NCBI RefSeq assembly: GCF_900116765.1
Contig: NZ_UETC01000002.1
Location: 1 to 64,000, forward strand
Direction of reading: 5' to 3'
Length of the DNA: 64,000 nucleotides
From: Jannaschia seohaensis
GTDB taxonomy: Bacteria; Pseudomonadota; Alphaproteobacteria; Rhodobacterales; Rhodobacteraceae
The notes under the pieces were generated by a model. That model was not told the origin of the DNA and searched no databases. It was given only the letters and a program-made list of their open reading frames with translations. The position numbers and the translations under genes are program-made. The first letter of the stretch is position 1; each line of letters begins with the position of its first letter. Of this stretch, positions 45,935-54,949 are shown piece after piece.

Positions 45935-47097
45935 CGAGCACCACCCCCCCCGTTTCGCACTTGCCACTTGAAGGCGTTAGAGTGCTTGATCTGACCCACG
46001 TCATCGCGGGTCCGTTGGCGACTCATCAATTGTGCATGATGGGGGCCGAGGTAATCAAAGTCGAACGTCCGGGTGATGGTGACGGCATGCGTGCGAGCCG
46101 CACACAACCAGACCAAAACGGAGTACCACCAGCGTTCCGTGCCCTGAACGCTGGAAAGAAGTCCGTCGTGTTGGACCTGAAAGTCGCAAAAGATCGAGAT
46201 CATTTGCTCACGTTGGCCAAGTCGTGCCCAGTGTTCGTCGAGAACTTCCGACCCGGTGTCGCAGAGCGTCTCGGCTTATCTGCAGCTGACATCCGGCGCG
46301 TTCGCCCCGACGTGATATACTGCTCCATTTCGGGCTGGGGGCAAACCGGAGAGCTGTCTAAGCTACCCGCCTACGATCACGTGATACAAGCCGCCACAGG
46401 AATGATGGCGATGCAAGGCTCAGAGGGACCACCGGTCAAAGTCGGTTTCCCGGTCGTCGATACGGCAACTGGCATGTCGGCAGCCACTGCGATTCTCGCG
46501 GCTTTGTTGCGCCGCGCAAAAGGCGACACATCGAACATCGAAATAGATGTATCCATGGTCGACAGCGCGATGCTCCTGATGGCAACCGTCTATGCTCAAA
46601 CAATTGCCACAAACGCCGCGCCTCCCCGCGTGGGCAATCGAGGATTTGTTGGCAGTCCAGGCGCGAGCACCTTCGAAACCGCTGATGGTCATGTGTCGAT
46701 TGCCGCTAATACAATGGGTCAGTTTCGAATATTGTGCAGCATAGTGGGCCGACCGGACTTGGCACTGCCACCATACCTGCCAGACGGTTTGTCCAACAAC
46801 GATTTTTTGTTCAACCTTGCCAGCCCCGAACTTGGCTCCGAATTGTCAGCAAGAATTCGAAAACTTGAAGCAGCCGAGTTCGAAAGAGCTCTAATCGCAG
46901 GGGGCGTTCCAGCCGCGCGTGTTCGCGATCTTCACGAGTTTTTGACAGAGTTGTACGACAAGACCCCGGGCTTGAATGTTCCGGAAGAACCAACGGCTCT
47001 CATGCCTGGTTTTCGCAGCGAAGGCGCTCTCAAAATGGAAAATTTTCAAGCGCCGCTGCTTGGTGAACATTCGAAAGAGGTGCCTGAAACTGCATGA
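45931..47097 (+). CDS. CaiB/BaiF (family III) CoA transferase
   Basis: 388 residues. LEGVRVLDLTHVIAGPLATH at the N terminus and VENFRPGVAERLGLSAAD are typical. D177 in FPVVDTATGMSA aligns with the catalytic Asp that forms the acyl anhydride in formyl-CoA transferase. It moves CoA from one acid to another, activating the imported carboxylate. With TctABC and MarR it makes a self-contained uptake-and-activation module; the acid cannot be named. Codon use is more AT-tolerant than in the copper genes. Confidence 0.92.
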   Translation: MTSTTPPVSHLPLEGVRVLDLTHVIAGPLATHQLCMMGAEVIKVERPGDGDGMRASRTQPDQNGVPPAFRALNAGKKSVVLDLKVAKDRDHLLTLAKSCPVFVENFRPGVAERLGLSAADIRRVRPDVIYCSISGWGQTGELSKLPAYDHVIQAATGMMAMQGSEGPPVKVGFPVVDTATGMSAATAILAALLRRAKGDTSNIEIDVSMVDSAMLLMATVYAQTIATNAAPPRVGNRGFVGSPGASTFETADGHVSIAANTMGQFRILCSIVGRPDLALPPYLPDGLSNNDFLFNLASPELGSELSARIRKLEAAEFERALIAGGVPAARVRDLHEFLTELYDKTPGLNVPEEPTALMPGFRSEGALKMENFQAPLLGEHSKEVPETA

Positions 47098-47404
47098 AGT
47101 CTGCTAGAGGCGAAAGAAAATCACGCGCAATGCCGACGAGCCGAAAATCTAAATCTCCTGCCGCGCATACTGAGTTTCGAGTACGCAGTTTCATGGCGGA
47201 AAAAGAAACGTTTCCGGAAACTCCAGTTTTGGTCGCGTAACCGTTATTCATACCGTTCTTGCCCTCCGCGATGCAGCGTAAGGCCGCTTCGTCCGCACAT
47301 CCGACCTTCGCGCTCTGTGCCGCGAAGGTCGGCCCCCCGCCGTTCCTGCAGTGCCTGGCAAGATGCTGCGCTGCGGAAATCTCAGTGCTTCGATACATTA
47401 CGGA
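47098..47404. other. Gene-free region after the CoA transferase
   Basis: About 307 bases with no supported gene. It includes an inverted repeat-like stretch around GAAGGTCGG/CCGACCTTC (about 47300-47335), which could act as a hairpin; the T-run is missing. Frames here are short. The tRNA-flank repeat begins next. Confidence 0.4.
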
Positions 47405-47690
47405 CGATCAGCGAATGTTTGATTTCCGTTCCATATCAGCGAACGCGACTCCGGTCGAAGTGTTCAGGCTACCCTTCCGGAAAGTTATTTGGTTACAGTG
47501 CCTTGCAAGCAATTCATCAAATCAGCGCAGTCATCAGGTCCGGAGAATAACCGGCTGAGAGAACGGATTTCGGGTTAACAGACGGCGCGGTGGTGTTCAG
47601 CCCGGTCCGCAAACCCCTTTTGAAAACACGGAAAAATCCGGCTGTAGCCGGATCGGGAGAACGCCTTCGCGAAGGCAAGTGGCGGAGACG
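47405..47690. repeat. Right copy of the ~285-base direct repeat (tRNA-Ser 3' flank)
   Basis: Collinear with 10210-10492 at an offset of 37,195 bases. Shared words include GTCGAAGTGTTCAG, GCGCAGTCAT, AGGTCCGGAG, GGATCGGGAGAACGC and GGCAAGTGGCGGAG. It comprises the downstream region, the terminator and the last bases of tRNA-Ser(GCU), so the tRNA is intact at this copy. Interpreted as the tRNA-side boundary of the island. Confidence 0.7.
47631..47653 (-). terminator. Terminator of tRNA-Ser
   Basis: Minus strand: ATCCGGC, loop TACA, GCCGGAT, then TTTTTC. A perfect 7-base stem with a T-run, about 27 bases after the tRNA CCA end. Confidence 0.8.
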
Positions 47691-47769
47691 AAGGGATTCG
47701 AACCCTCGAGACGGTTTCCCGCCTACTCCCTTAGCAGGGGAGCGCCTTCGACCACTCGGCCACGTCTCC
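47680..47769 (-). tRNA. tRNA-Ser (anticodon GCU), CCA encoded
   Basis: 90 bases on the minus strand, beginning GGAGACGTGGCCGAGTGG and ending TTCGTCTCCGCCA. Acceptor stem GGAGACG/CGTCTCC pairs fully; the anticodon stem CTCCC/GGGAG encloses loop CTGCTAA with anticodon GCT (codons AGC/AGU); there is a long class II variable arm; the T loop reads GTTCGAATC. CCA is encoded at 47682-47680. The 3' end is repeated at 10485-10492. Confidence 0.95.
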
Positions 47770-47777
47770 GCCCTGGG

Positions 47778-47806
47778 CCCTATCAGTCTGCGGCCCTCGT
47801 CCGCAA
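47778..47806 (-). promoter_or_regulatory. Predicted promoter of tRNA-Ser
   Basis: On the minus strand TTGCGG (47806-47801) and ATAGGG (47783-47778) are 17 bases apart, placing the start about 5-9 bases before the tRNA. Moderate matches to sigma-70 boxes. Confidence 0.45.
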
Positions 47807-48935
47807 GGCCGAAGAGATGACGACCAGCGGTTGCCCGCGCGAACCGTCGAAAGCACCACACGTCCAGCCTTTCGACCGACGGCCAATTTCGCCTGACGGC
47901 CCGTGTGACGGCGCCTCCTTGGCGCCGCCGTTGCCTCATCCCCCTCGCCCGCCGCGCCGGGGGCGGCTTCGTCGGGGAGCGGGTGGAGCATGGGACCGGC
48001 TGCGGCGCGAGGTGGGCGCGGTCCGGCTCCGCGGGGCGCGCGCGCTCCCGATGCGCGAGGCGTCGCGGCACCCGCGCGTCGTCCGGCGCCAAATCGTTGA
48101 CGCGGCCCCGACCGCTGCCCTTTTCGCGCGTGCCCGGGCCGGTCGCGCAGGCATCCTCGATTCCAAGGACGGCTCCCTGGGTCGGTGCATGATGTGGCTT
48201 TCGGCTCCACAGGTCGCAGAGCTTGGTTGTCCGGCACCAGGACTGCTCCCAAGGGGGTCGTTTTGGCCGCGCCGCGCGTCCTTTGGGCCTGGGCCGACCG
48301 GATGCCCCGTCTGAGCCCCCTCCGGCCGCCGCAGGCCTTTCCTTTGTTGCGACCGTCCTTCGGCGATTGGACAGCGCCCGTCCACGGGGCCTCTAGATTT
48401 CCGTCTCGGGACACACCCCGCGCTCCCGAACGCTTCCGATCAGCCTGACCGAGCGGAACCCATCGAGCGTACGGCCAGACCCGCCGAGACGTCTCGAGCG
48501 GTGAGACGGGATCTCCAATCGCGAACCACCTCGCAACAGGCCCCCGGACGTCAGCGCCTCGCATGCGCACGGCGCCCCTGCTCACCCTGACACGGGCGGC
48601 TTGGCAGGCCGCGCCTCCACCAACCGACCGCCCCCCGGTGGACCCGGTCCCGATTGCAATCGAGACAAACCGGCTCGAACCGGCCAGCACGCCGAGGCCA
48701 GGGCGCGTCCAGCAGGACGGGCCGACCCGCGCGATGGAGCGCGTGGCGCGATTCGCCTGCACCGGCGCGTCGGCACGCTTCGGGGGCACGGACATGCCGT
48801 TCCGCCAAGCAGAAGAGTAAGCATGGGGCTGGTTCCGCGCTCTTGCGCGGGGGAACGATGAGAAATGAGGCTCATTTCTTTGCCTATTCCTCGACTTCCG
48901 ATATGTAACTATGTGGCGGTGCGGGAGGAAATGCG
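47807..48935. other. Long high-G+C region without a supported gene
   Basis: About 1.1 kb with open frames on both strands, none with a recognisable domain; the frames are rich in Arg, Ala and Pro as expected for random high-G+C DNA. Local features: GAGACGTCTC near 48489 and a hairpin GAAATGAGGCTCATTTC at 48861-48877 shortly before the kinase gene, which could be part of its leader. Possibly a decayed gene or an island scar. Confidence 0.4.
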
Positions 48936-50288
48936 ATGTTGATGGGTCAAAACCAGTGCCGCGGACAACCGTCTCTCGACGAGAAGGCGACGCTGCGCAC
49001 ACTGAATGCTTTTGCCGTTGACCTGATATCGATCCGCTCGGCGGAGGACCTCTTTTGGCATATCGCCCGCGAAGTCGTGGGACGGCTCAACTTCGTCGAT
49101 TGCGTCGTCTATCGCCTGGACGAGGCCCGGGGCGAGTTGGTGCAAGCGGCCGCGCTCGGCGACAAGAACCCCCATGACCGGACGATCATCAACCCACTGC
49201 GGATCCAGATCGGCCACGGCATCACCGGGCGCTGCGCACAGGCCGGACAGCCGGTCATCGTGGACGATCTCATCGCGGATCAGGACTACATCCTGGACAC
49301 CGCCCCTGCCCGCTCGGAGATCAGCGTGCCGATCCTGTCAGACGGTCGGGTCGTCGGCGTGCTCGACAGCGAACATCCCGAGCCGTACGCCTTCGGCGTG
49401 GCCGAGCTTGAAATCCTGACCACGGTCGCGGCGATGACGGGCGCCAAGCTGGAATTGCTGCGCGAGGCCGAGGTCTCGGCGGAGCGCTACCGCGCGCTGG
49501 TCCGCTCCCATTCGCAACTGGCCGACGAGACGGAGCGTCGCCGCAAGCTCGAGGCGGAGCTCTTCGAGGCGCGGCGGCTCGAAGCGATCGGACGGCTGAC
49601 GGGCGGCTTCGCCCATGCGTTCAACAATACGCTCACCGCCGTGGGCGGGCATCTCGAACTGGCCGAGGCCGAGGGCCTGTCCGAGAATGCCGCCGAAGCA
49701 GTGGCGCAAGCGCGCGCGGCCACCCAGGCTGGCGCCCAGTTGATCCGCGACATGCTGGCCTTCTCCCGCCGCAGCGCGCTGTCGCCGCAGACCCTCGACA
49801 TCACTCAGCTGATCGAGGGAGCGCGCAACGCCATGTCGGATGGCGACCGCTTCGAGGCGGAGATCGCTACGGGGGTGTGGCCCGTACGCGCCGATCGCGC
49901 GGCCGCCGAGGTCGCCCTGGTCAACGTGCTGATGAACGCGGTGCAGGCGACCAAGGCGGCCCGGAGCGCGGCCCCCGTCCGAATCGAAGCCATTCCGATC
50001 TTCGTTCCCGTTGGCGGCGTGGTCGCGCCGACGGAACTGCTCCCCGGGCGCTACGTCCGCATCGACGTGATCGACACGGGCAACGGCATCGCGGACGAGC
50101 TGCTCGACCGGGTCTTCGACCCGTTCTTCACCACGAAATCGGTCGCCGAGAATTCGGGCCTCGGTCTCTCGATGGTGAAGGGGTTCATGCGACAAAGCGG
50201 CGGCGACGTGGCGGTGCGGACCAACGAGGCGGGCGGGGCCACGGTCAGCCTTTGGTTTCCCGCGGTCACCGCCGATCCCGGAGGCTGA
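48936..50288 (+). CDS. GAF-domain histidine kinase
   Basis: 450 residues, cytosolic. GAF domain about 20-175 (RSAEDLFWHIAREVVGRLNF, GITGRCAQAGQPVIVDDLIA, VGVLDSEHPEPY), a coiled-coil linker (YRALVRSHSQLADETERRRK), then a kinase core with the phosphoacceptor H227 in LTGGFAHAFNNTLTAVGGHL. The usual HDFNN reads H-A-F-N-N, so the Asp after His is Ala. ATPase boxes: NVLMNAVQATKAA, DTGNGIADELLDRVFDPFFT, GLGLSMVKGFM. No receiver or partner regulator is encoded next to it. It starts at ATG 48936 after GGGAGGAAATGCG. Confidence 0.88.
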   Translation: MLMGQNQCRGQPSLDEKATLRTLNAFAVDLISIRSAEDLFWHIAREVVGRLNFVDCVVYRLDEARGELVQAAALGDKNPHDRTIINPLRIQIGHGITGRCAQAGQPVIVDDLIADQDYILDTAPARSEISVPILSDGRVVGVLDSEHPEPYAFGVAELEILTTVAAMTGAKLELLREAEVSAERYRALVRSHSQLADETERRRKLEAELFEARRLEAIGRLTGGFAHAFNNTLTAVGGHLELAEAEGLSENAAEAVAQARAATQAGAQLIRDMLAFSRRSALSPQTLDITQLIEGARNAMSDGDRFEAEIATGVWPVRADRAAAEVALVNVLMNAVQATKAARSAAPVRIEAIPIFVPVGGVVAPTELLPGRYVRIDVIDTGNGIADELLDRVFDPFFTTKSVAENSGLGLSMVKGFMRQSGGDVAVRTNEAGGATVSLWFPAVTADPGG

Positions 50289-50291
50289 AAC

Positions 50292-51389
50292 ATGCACCCG
50301 AGCCCCCGGCTCCCTGCATCGAAGGGCCAGGCAGTTGAGTGCACCGAGCCCGCCGGCGTGCCCCCGCTCATCGATGTAAGCGCGCGCCGCTTGCAGGATC
50401 CGGTGGCCAGGCGAGAGTTGGGCGACCGCTTGGGCAACGCGGCGCGCACGTCGGGATTCTTCCGGATCAAGGGGCATGGCATCGCGCTTCAGACCATCGA
50501 GGCGGCCTATGGCGCGGCGCGCCGCTTTTTCGCGCGGCCGGACGCGGAAAAGCGGCGCTGGTATATCGGCCATTCCCCCAATCATCGCGGCTATGTGCCG
50601 TTCACGGAAAAAGGCGACTACCCGGACGAGGTGCACCGCTCCTATGAGGCGTTCGATCTGGGCCATGACGGGTCCAGGAACGACCCCGGCTATGTACCGG
50701 GCCGGCTTCTCTGCGGCCCCAATGTCTGGCCCGACGACGCGGAGTTCCGCAAGGCCGTCTCGGCCTACCACGATCAGGTCGCCGCGCTAGGGCAGGATCT
50801 CTGTCAACTGCTGGAGCTGCACCTCCGGGTGCCGGCGGGCGCCATCACCTCGCGGATGCGCAATCCGATGTCGCAGCTGCGCCTGCTTCACTATGTGCGC
50901 GCCGCCGGCACCCGCGACGCCAAAAGCGTCAACATGGGCGCCCATACCGATTACGAATGCCTGACGCTGCTGCACACGCGCAACGAGGGGTTGCAGGTTC
51001 TTACCGAATCCGGCGCATGGATCGACGTGCCCGTCGATCCGCGCGTCCTGGTGGTGAATATCGGGGACATGCTGGAGGCCTGGACGAACGGCCTGTTCCG
51101 CTCGACACCGCATCGCGTGCTCAACCTGCGGCCCGAGCGGTTTTCGATGCCCTATTTCGTTTCCGCCGATTACGACACCGAGATCGCCCCCCTGCCCGGC
51201 CTCGTCGATGCGGGATGTGCCAGCCGCTATCCGCCCTTCCGGGCGGGCGACCATCTGGAACGAATGTTGCGCCGCGACTTCCCCTATCTGCGCGCGCAGG
51301 CTAGGTCTGGGGTAAATGAAGGCCCCGTGACCAACCCATTCGAAGATCGCATCCGCGCCGCCGCGGCGGCCGAAGCTAGGCCCGACTGA
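50292..51389 (+). CDS. 2-oxoglutarate/Fe(II)-dependent oxygenase, isopenicillin N synthase family
   Basis: 365 residues. N-terminal DIOX_N part (VPPLIDVSARRLQDPVARRE) and C-terminal 2OG-FeII domain with iron ligands H218, D220 (MGAHTDYECLTLLH) and H274 (STPHRVLN), plus R283-F-S285 for 2-oxoglutarate. It hydroxylates a small molecule; flavonoid- or ethylene-forming-type relatives exist but the substrate is unknown. It lies three bases after the kinase stop and eight before the LysE gene, so the three form one unit. Confidence 0.9.
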   Translation: MHPSPRLPASKGQAVECTEPAGVPPLIDVSARRLQDPVARRELGDRLGNAARTSGFFRIKGHGIALQTIEAAYGAARRFFARPDAEKRRWYIGHSPNHRGYVPFTEKGDYPDEVHRSYEAFDLGHDGSRNDPGYVPGRLLCGPNVWPDDAEFRKAVSAYHDQVAALGQDLCQLLELHLRVPAGAITSRMRNPMSQLRLLHYVRAAGTRDAKSVNMGAHTDYECLTLLHTRNEGLQVLTESGAWIDVPVDPRVLVVNIGDMLEAWTNGLFRSTPHRVLNLRPERFSMPYFVSADYDTEIAPLPGLVDAGCASRYPPFRAGDHLERMLRRDFPYLRAQARSGVNEGPVTNPFEDRIRAAAAAEARPD

Positions 51390-51396
51390 TTTTTTT

Positions 51397-52035
51397 ATGC
51401 CCTCACTCGACACGATTTTTGCTGTCATGCTGGCGGGGTTGGCCCTGTCATCGACCCCCGGCCCCTCCATGCTCTACGTTCTGTCGCGCAGCGTCGGACA
51501 AAGCCGCGTCGCCGGGCTGGCCTCGGCGGTGGGGCTCGCGCTCGGCGGCGTGGCGCTGGCCATCGCCACGGCGCTCGGCCTCGCCGCGCTCTTTGCGGCG
51601 GTGGACTGGATCGTCCCCACGCTCCGGGTGGCCGGGACGGTCTATCTCGTATGGCTGGGCGTCGGCCTGATCCGGGAGGCCCACGCGACCGCCGATTCGG
51701 ACCTGGTGGCGCAGCCCATGTCGGCGGCGTCTCCGGGTCGCATTCTCTGGCAAGGGATCTGGGTGGAGGTGCTGAACCCGAAGACGGTCCTGTTCTTCGC
51801 GCTGTTCCTGCCCCCTTTCGTCCAGCCGGAGGCCGGACCGGCCTGGCTGCAACTCCTGGTTCTGGGCGCGCTCGTGCCGCTCACGGCCGTCCCGTCGGAT
51901 CTGGTGGTGGCCTGGATGGGCGGGAGCACGGCCGCTTGGCTGCGGCGGAGCCACAGGGCCCGTCTCGCCCTCGGCTGGATGGGGGGGCTGGCGCTCCTCG
52001 CCATCGCCGCGAACCTCCATTTCGGCCTGATCTAG
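51397..52035 (+). CDS. LysE/RhtB-family amino acid exporter
   Basis: 212 residues, six membrane helices. The conserved start FAVMLAGLALSSTPGPSMLY then VLSRSVGQSRVAGLASAVGL and the loop PGRILWQGIWVEVLNPKTVL match LysE/RhtB. It exports amino acids or related metabolites and may remove the product of the neighbouring oxygenase (inference). The start is spaced eight bases from the previous stop. Confidence 0.92.
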   Translation: MPSLDTIFAVMLAGLALSSTPGPSMLYVLSRSVGQSRVAGLASAVGLALGGVALAIATALGLAALFAAVDWIVPTLRVAGTVYLVWLGVGLIREAHATADSDLVAQPMSAASPGRILWQGIWVEVLNPKTVLFFALFLPPFVQPEAGPAWLQLLVLGALVPLTAVPSDLVVAWMGGSTAAWLRRSHRARLALGWMGGLALLAIAANLHFGLI

Positions 52036-52143
52036 TCGATGGGAGGCGCTCCCGCCCTGTCCGGGCGGGCACGCGATATGGGGTAAAATAAAACCCCACA
52101 TTCAAGGCACTGTTTTACCAGCGCTTTGCCAAGCCGATGCCCG

Positions 52144-52171
52144 TTGACACTGCGCAAACCCTGCTTATAAG
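52144..52171 (+). promoter_or_regulatory. Sigma-70 promoter of rplM-rpsI
   Basis: TTGACA (52144-52149), 16-base spacer, TATAAG (52166-52171). Near-consensus on both boxes. The transcript leader is about 55 bases to ATG 52233. Confidence 0.8.
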
Positions 52172-52232
52172 CGCGCCATCTCCGGGGCCCGAGCCTCGCC
52201 GTCACGTTCACCGATCAGATCAAGGGCAAGGC

Positions 52233-52691
52233 ATGAAGACCTTCACCATGACCCCCGACCAGATCGAGAAGAAGTGGATCCTGATCGACGCCGAAGGCGT
52301 CGTTCTGGGCCGCCTCGCCTCGATCGTCGCGACCCGCCTCCGCGGCAAGCACAAGCCGACCTTCACGCCGTCCATGGACATGGGCGACAACGTCATCGTC
52401 ATCAACGCCGACAAGGTGCAGCTGACGGGCAAGAAGCGCGACAAGCCAAACTACTGGCACACCGGCTATCCGGGCGGCATCAAGTCCCGCACGACCGGCC
52501 AGATCCTGGACGGCAAGTATCCCGAGCGCGTCGTCATGCAGGCCGTGAAGCGCATGCTGCCCGGCAACAAGCTGAGCCGCCAACAGATGACCAACCTGCG
52601 CGTCTACGCCTCCGCCGAGCACCCGCACGAGGCGCAGTCCCCCGAAGTGCTGGACGTCAAGTCCATGAACTCCAAGAATACCCGGAGCTGA
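52233..52691 (+). CDS. rplM: 50S ribosomal protein L13 (uL13)
   Basis: 152 residues, full length. [60 protein letters not shown] and [20 protein letters not shown] are the family's conserved blocks. Early-assembly protein of the large subunit. The ATG at 52233 follows AAGGGCAAGGC; an in-frame start at 52137 would lie inside the promoter. It is co-transcribed with rpsI, the usual bacterial pair, with five bases between them. Confidence 0.98.
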   Translation: MKTFTMTPDQIEKKWILIDAEGVVLGRLASIVATRLRGKHKPTFTPSMDMGDNVIVINADKVQLTGKKRDKPNYWHTGYPGGIKSRTTGQILDGKYPERVVMQAVKRMLPGNKLSRQQMTNLRVYASAEHPHEAQSPEVLDVKSMNSKNTRS

Positions 52692-52696
52692 CAGCG

Positions 52697-53200
52697 ATGG
52701 CCGAACAACTCAACTCCCTCGAAGAGCTCAAGGGCGCCGTCGACACCTCCGCCGCCACGGGCGAAGATGTGCTCCTCGACACCTCCGCCCCGCGTGAGCC
52801 CGTCCGCGACGAGCTGGGCCGCTCCTACGCGACCGGCAAGCGCAAGGACGCGGTCGCCCGCGTCTGGATCAAGCCGGGCTCCGGCAAGGTCACGGTGAAC
52901 GGCAAGGACATCAACAAGTACTTCGCCCGCCCCGTGCTGCAAATGATCCTCAAGCAGCCCTTCGAGATCACCGACCGCGAAGGCCAGTTCGACGTGACCG
53001 CCACCGTCAAGGGCGGCGGCCTCTCGGGCCAGGCCGGCGCGGTGAAGCACGGTGTCTCCAAGGCGCTGCAACTCTACGAACCCGGCCTGCGCGCGCCGCT
53101 CAAGGCCGCGGGCTTCCTGACCCGCGACAGCCGCGTCGTCGAGCGCAAGAAGTACGGCAAGGCCAAGGCCCGCAAGAGCTTCCAGTTCTCCAAGCGCTGA
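52697..53200 (+). CDS. rpsI: 30S ribosomal protein S9 (uS9)
   Basis: 167 residues. The first ~40 are an acidic/Ala-rich alphaproteobacterial extension ([20 protein letters not shown]); the rest is uS9: [40 protein letters not shown] and the basic C terminus ending FQFSKR that reaches the P-site tRNA. A strong terminator follows. Confidence 0.98.
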   Translation: MAEQLNSLEELKGAVDTSAATGEDVLLDTSAPREPVRDELGRSYATGKRKDAVARVWIKPGSGKVTVNGKDINKYFARPVLQMILKQPFEITDREGQFDVTATVKGGGLSGQAGAVKHGVSKALQLYEPGLRAPLKAAGFLTRDSRVVERKKYGKAKARKSFQFSKR

Positions 53201-53220
53201 GCCGAGACCGATCGAGACAA

Positions 53221-53246
53221 GGGCCGCCCATCCGGGCGGCCCTTTT
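53221..53246 (+). terminator. Terminator after rpsI
   Basis: GGGCCGCCC, loop ATCC, GGGCGGCCC, then TTTTG. Nine-base G:C-rich stem with a T-run, 20 bases after the rpsI stop. Confidence 0.9.
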
Positions 53247-53318
53247 GCGTTGCCGGGGCGGTTGTGGCGCCCCCCGCTTTCCGGTCAAATCCTGCGGACA
53301 GGAACTCGGAGGCCCGCG

Positions 53319-53630
53319 ATGTATCTGACCATGAACCGTTTCCGCGTTAGGGAAGGCCAGGAGGCGGCCTTCGAAGAGGTCTGGCAAAGCCGCGACTCGC
53401 ATCTGAAATCGGTCGACGGGTTCGAGAGCTTCCACCTCCTCAAGGGAGAGGCCGCGGACGGCATCCGCCTCTATGCCAGCCACACCGCCTGGCGCGACCG
53501 CGCCGCCTTCGAGGCCTGGACCCGTTCGGAAGCCTTCCGCGCGGCCCATCGCGGCGCGGGCAGCCATGCCGACATGTATGACGGCCCGCCGGTGCTGGAG
53601 GTCTTCGAGAGCGTGCAGTCCATCGCCTAA
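53319..53630 (+). CDS. ABM/IsdG-like small monooxygenase-fold protein
   Basis: 103 residues: MYLTMNRFRVREGQEAAFEE then VWQSRDSHLKSVDGFESFHL, the dimeric alpha+beta barrel of heme-degrading or antibiotic-biosynthesis monooxygenases, followed by YASHTAWRDRAAFEAWTRSE and AFRAAHRGAGSH, whose His may face heme. It possibly binds or cleaves heme in the cytosol. ATG 53319 has GGAACTCGGAGG upstream. Single gene after the ribosomal terminator. Confidence 0.8.
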   Translation: MYLTMNRFRVREGQEAAFEEVWQSRDSHLKSVDGFESFHLLKGEAADGIRLYASHTAWRDRAAFEAWTRSEAFRAAHRGAGSHADMYDGPPVLEVFESVQSIA

Positions 53631-53690
53631 GGCCGCCGCGCCCGGGCGCCCGGCCTTGCACCGCGGGATGCGGGGCCTCATGTCGGACCC

Positions 53691-54023
53691 ATGTTCGTGT
53701 TCTCCCGCATCGCGCTCTTCATCACGCTGGTGGCCGGCTGGTTCATGATAGCGTTCGGCGGCTGGATCGCGTGGCGCGGCTTGACGTTCTACGGGCTGGA
53801 TCATGTGCTCGTGGGCACGGGCGGCGGCATACTTCTAGGTGGCCTGCTGGTGGTCGCGCTCTCGGTCGGGGCAAACGCGCAGCTCTCGACCGCCCGCGAC
53901 ACGGCCGCCCTGCGCCGTCTGGCCGAGCGGCGCCCGCCCCCGGCCGAGGAGGGCCGGAAGGGCCGACGAGGCGATGTCCCGTCCTTGCGCGCCGAGCCGG
54001 TTCTCCCGCCGCGCAAATCGTGA
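53691..54023 (+). CDS. Hypothetical two-helix membrane protein
   Basis: 110 residues with two membrane helices (IALFITLVAGWFMIAFGGWI; VGTGGGILLGGLLVVALSVG) and a charged, proline-rich cytosolic tail. No known domain. It precedes the ABC transporter genes by 65 bases on the same strand, but a link with them is not evident. Coding is supported by helix pattern and G+C-rich third positions. Confidence 0.5.
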   Translation: MFVFSRIALFITLVAGWFMIAFGGWIAWRGLTFYGLDHVLVGTGGGILLGGLLVVALSVGANAQLSTARDTAALRRLAERRPPPAEEGRKGRRGDVPSLRAEPVLPPRKS

Positions 54024-54088
54024 GCGGAACCACGCAATCCGCTTGCCCCCGCTCGCGCCCGGCGCAACTCTAGAGCAGCAAACCGGGG

Positions 54089-54949
54089 GTGCCTTTGGAT
54101 CAAGAGACACGACGCGGCATGGTGCTGATCGCCCCGCCGCTCATCTATGCGCTCGCGCTGCTGGCGCTGCCGCTGGGCGCGGTCCTGCTGTTCAGCTTCT
54201 GGACGCAGGACTATCTGACCATCGACCGGACGCCGACCCTGGCCAATTATGTCGAGGTCGCCACCGATCCGCTCTATCGGACGATTCTGGGCCGGTCCCT
54301 CGTGATCTCCGGCTCGGTCACCCTGCTGACCGTCCTCCTGGCGTTTCCGGTCGCCTATTACGTCAGCTTCCATGTTCGGCCCGACCGCAAGTCGCTCTGG
54401 CTCTTTCTGATCACCATCCCGTTCTGGACCAGCTACCTGCTGCGCATCTTCCTGTGGAAGGTGATGCTGGGCTACAACGGCGTCATCAACTCGGCCCTGA
54501 CCGGCATCGGAATCATCGACGAGCCGCTGACCTTCCTTCTCTACAATGCCAATGCTGTGGTTCTGACGCTCAGCCATGCCTTCGCGCCCTTCGCCATCCT
54601 TCCGATCTTCGTCGCGTTGGAAAAGATCGACCGCAGCCTGCTGGAGGCCTCTCGCGATCTGGGCGAGACCGCCTTCACCACCTTCTTCCGCGTGACCCTG
54701 CCCCTCGCCCTGCCCGGCGTGATCGCCGCCGTGCTGATCGTCTTCATCCCGACGGTCGGAGACTACGTCACGCCCGCGCAGGTCGGCGGCTCCCAGGGCA
54801 CCATGATCGCCAATCTGATCCAGGCGCATTTCGGCGGGCTCAATGACGCGCCGATGGGAGCGACGCTCAGCATCGTAGCCATGGCGACGGTGACGGTGAT
54901 CGCGCTGGCGCTGGTCTGGATCACGCGGCGGCTCGGGGGGGCGCGCTGA
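54089..54949 (+). CDS. ABC transporter permease, PotB/PotH type
   Basis: 286 residues with six membrane helices and the permease EAA loop EASRDLGETAFTTFFRVTLP. Start is GTG at 54089 or TTG at 54095. The family imports spermidine/putrescine or other small cations and opines. It couples with the PotC-type gene (TGATG overlap) and the ATPase. No substrate-binding protein is encoded beside it in this window, so that part must lie elsewhere. Confidence 0.9.
   Translation: MPLDQETRRGMVLIAPPLIYALALLALPLGAVLLFSFWTQDYLTIDRTPTLANYVEVATDPLYRTILGRSLVISGSVTLLTVLLAFPVAYYVSFHVRPDRKSLWLFLITIPFWTSYLLRIFLWKVMLGYNGVINSALTGIGIIDEPLTFLLYNANAVVLTLSHAFAPFAILPIFVALEKIDRSLLEASRDLGETAFTTFFRVTLPLALPGVIAAVLIVFIPTVGDYVTPAQVGGSQGTMIANLIQAHFGGLNDAPMGATLSIVAMATVTVIALALVWITRRLGGAR

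Noticed and set aside
47731-49002. A 423-residue leftward open frame across the tRNA and the 1.1 kb gap
   Set aside because: It covers the tRNA itself, is rich in Arg/Ala/Pro and shows no domain; typical of chance frames in high-G+C DNA.
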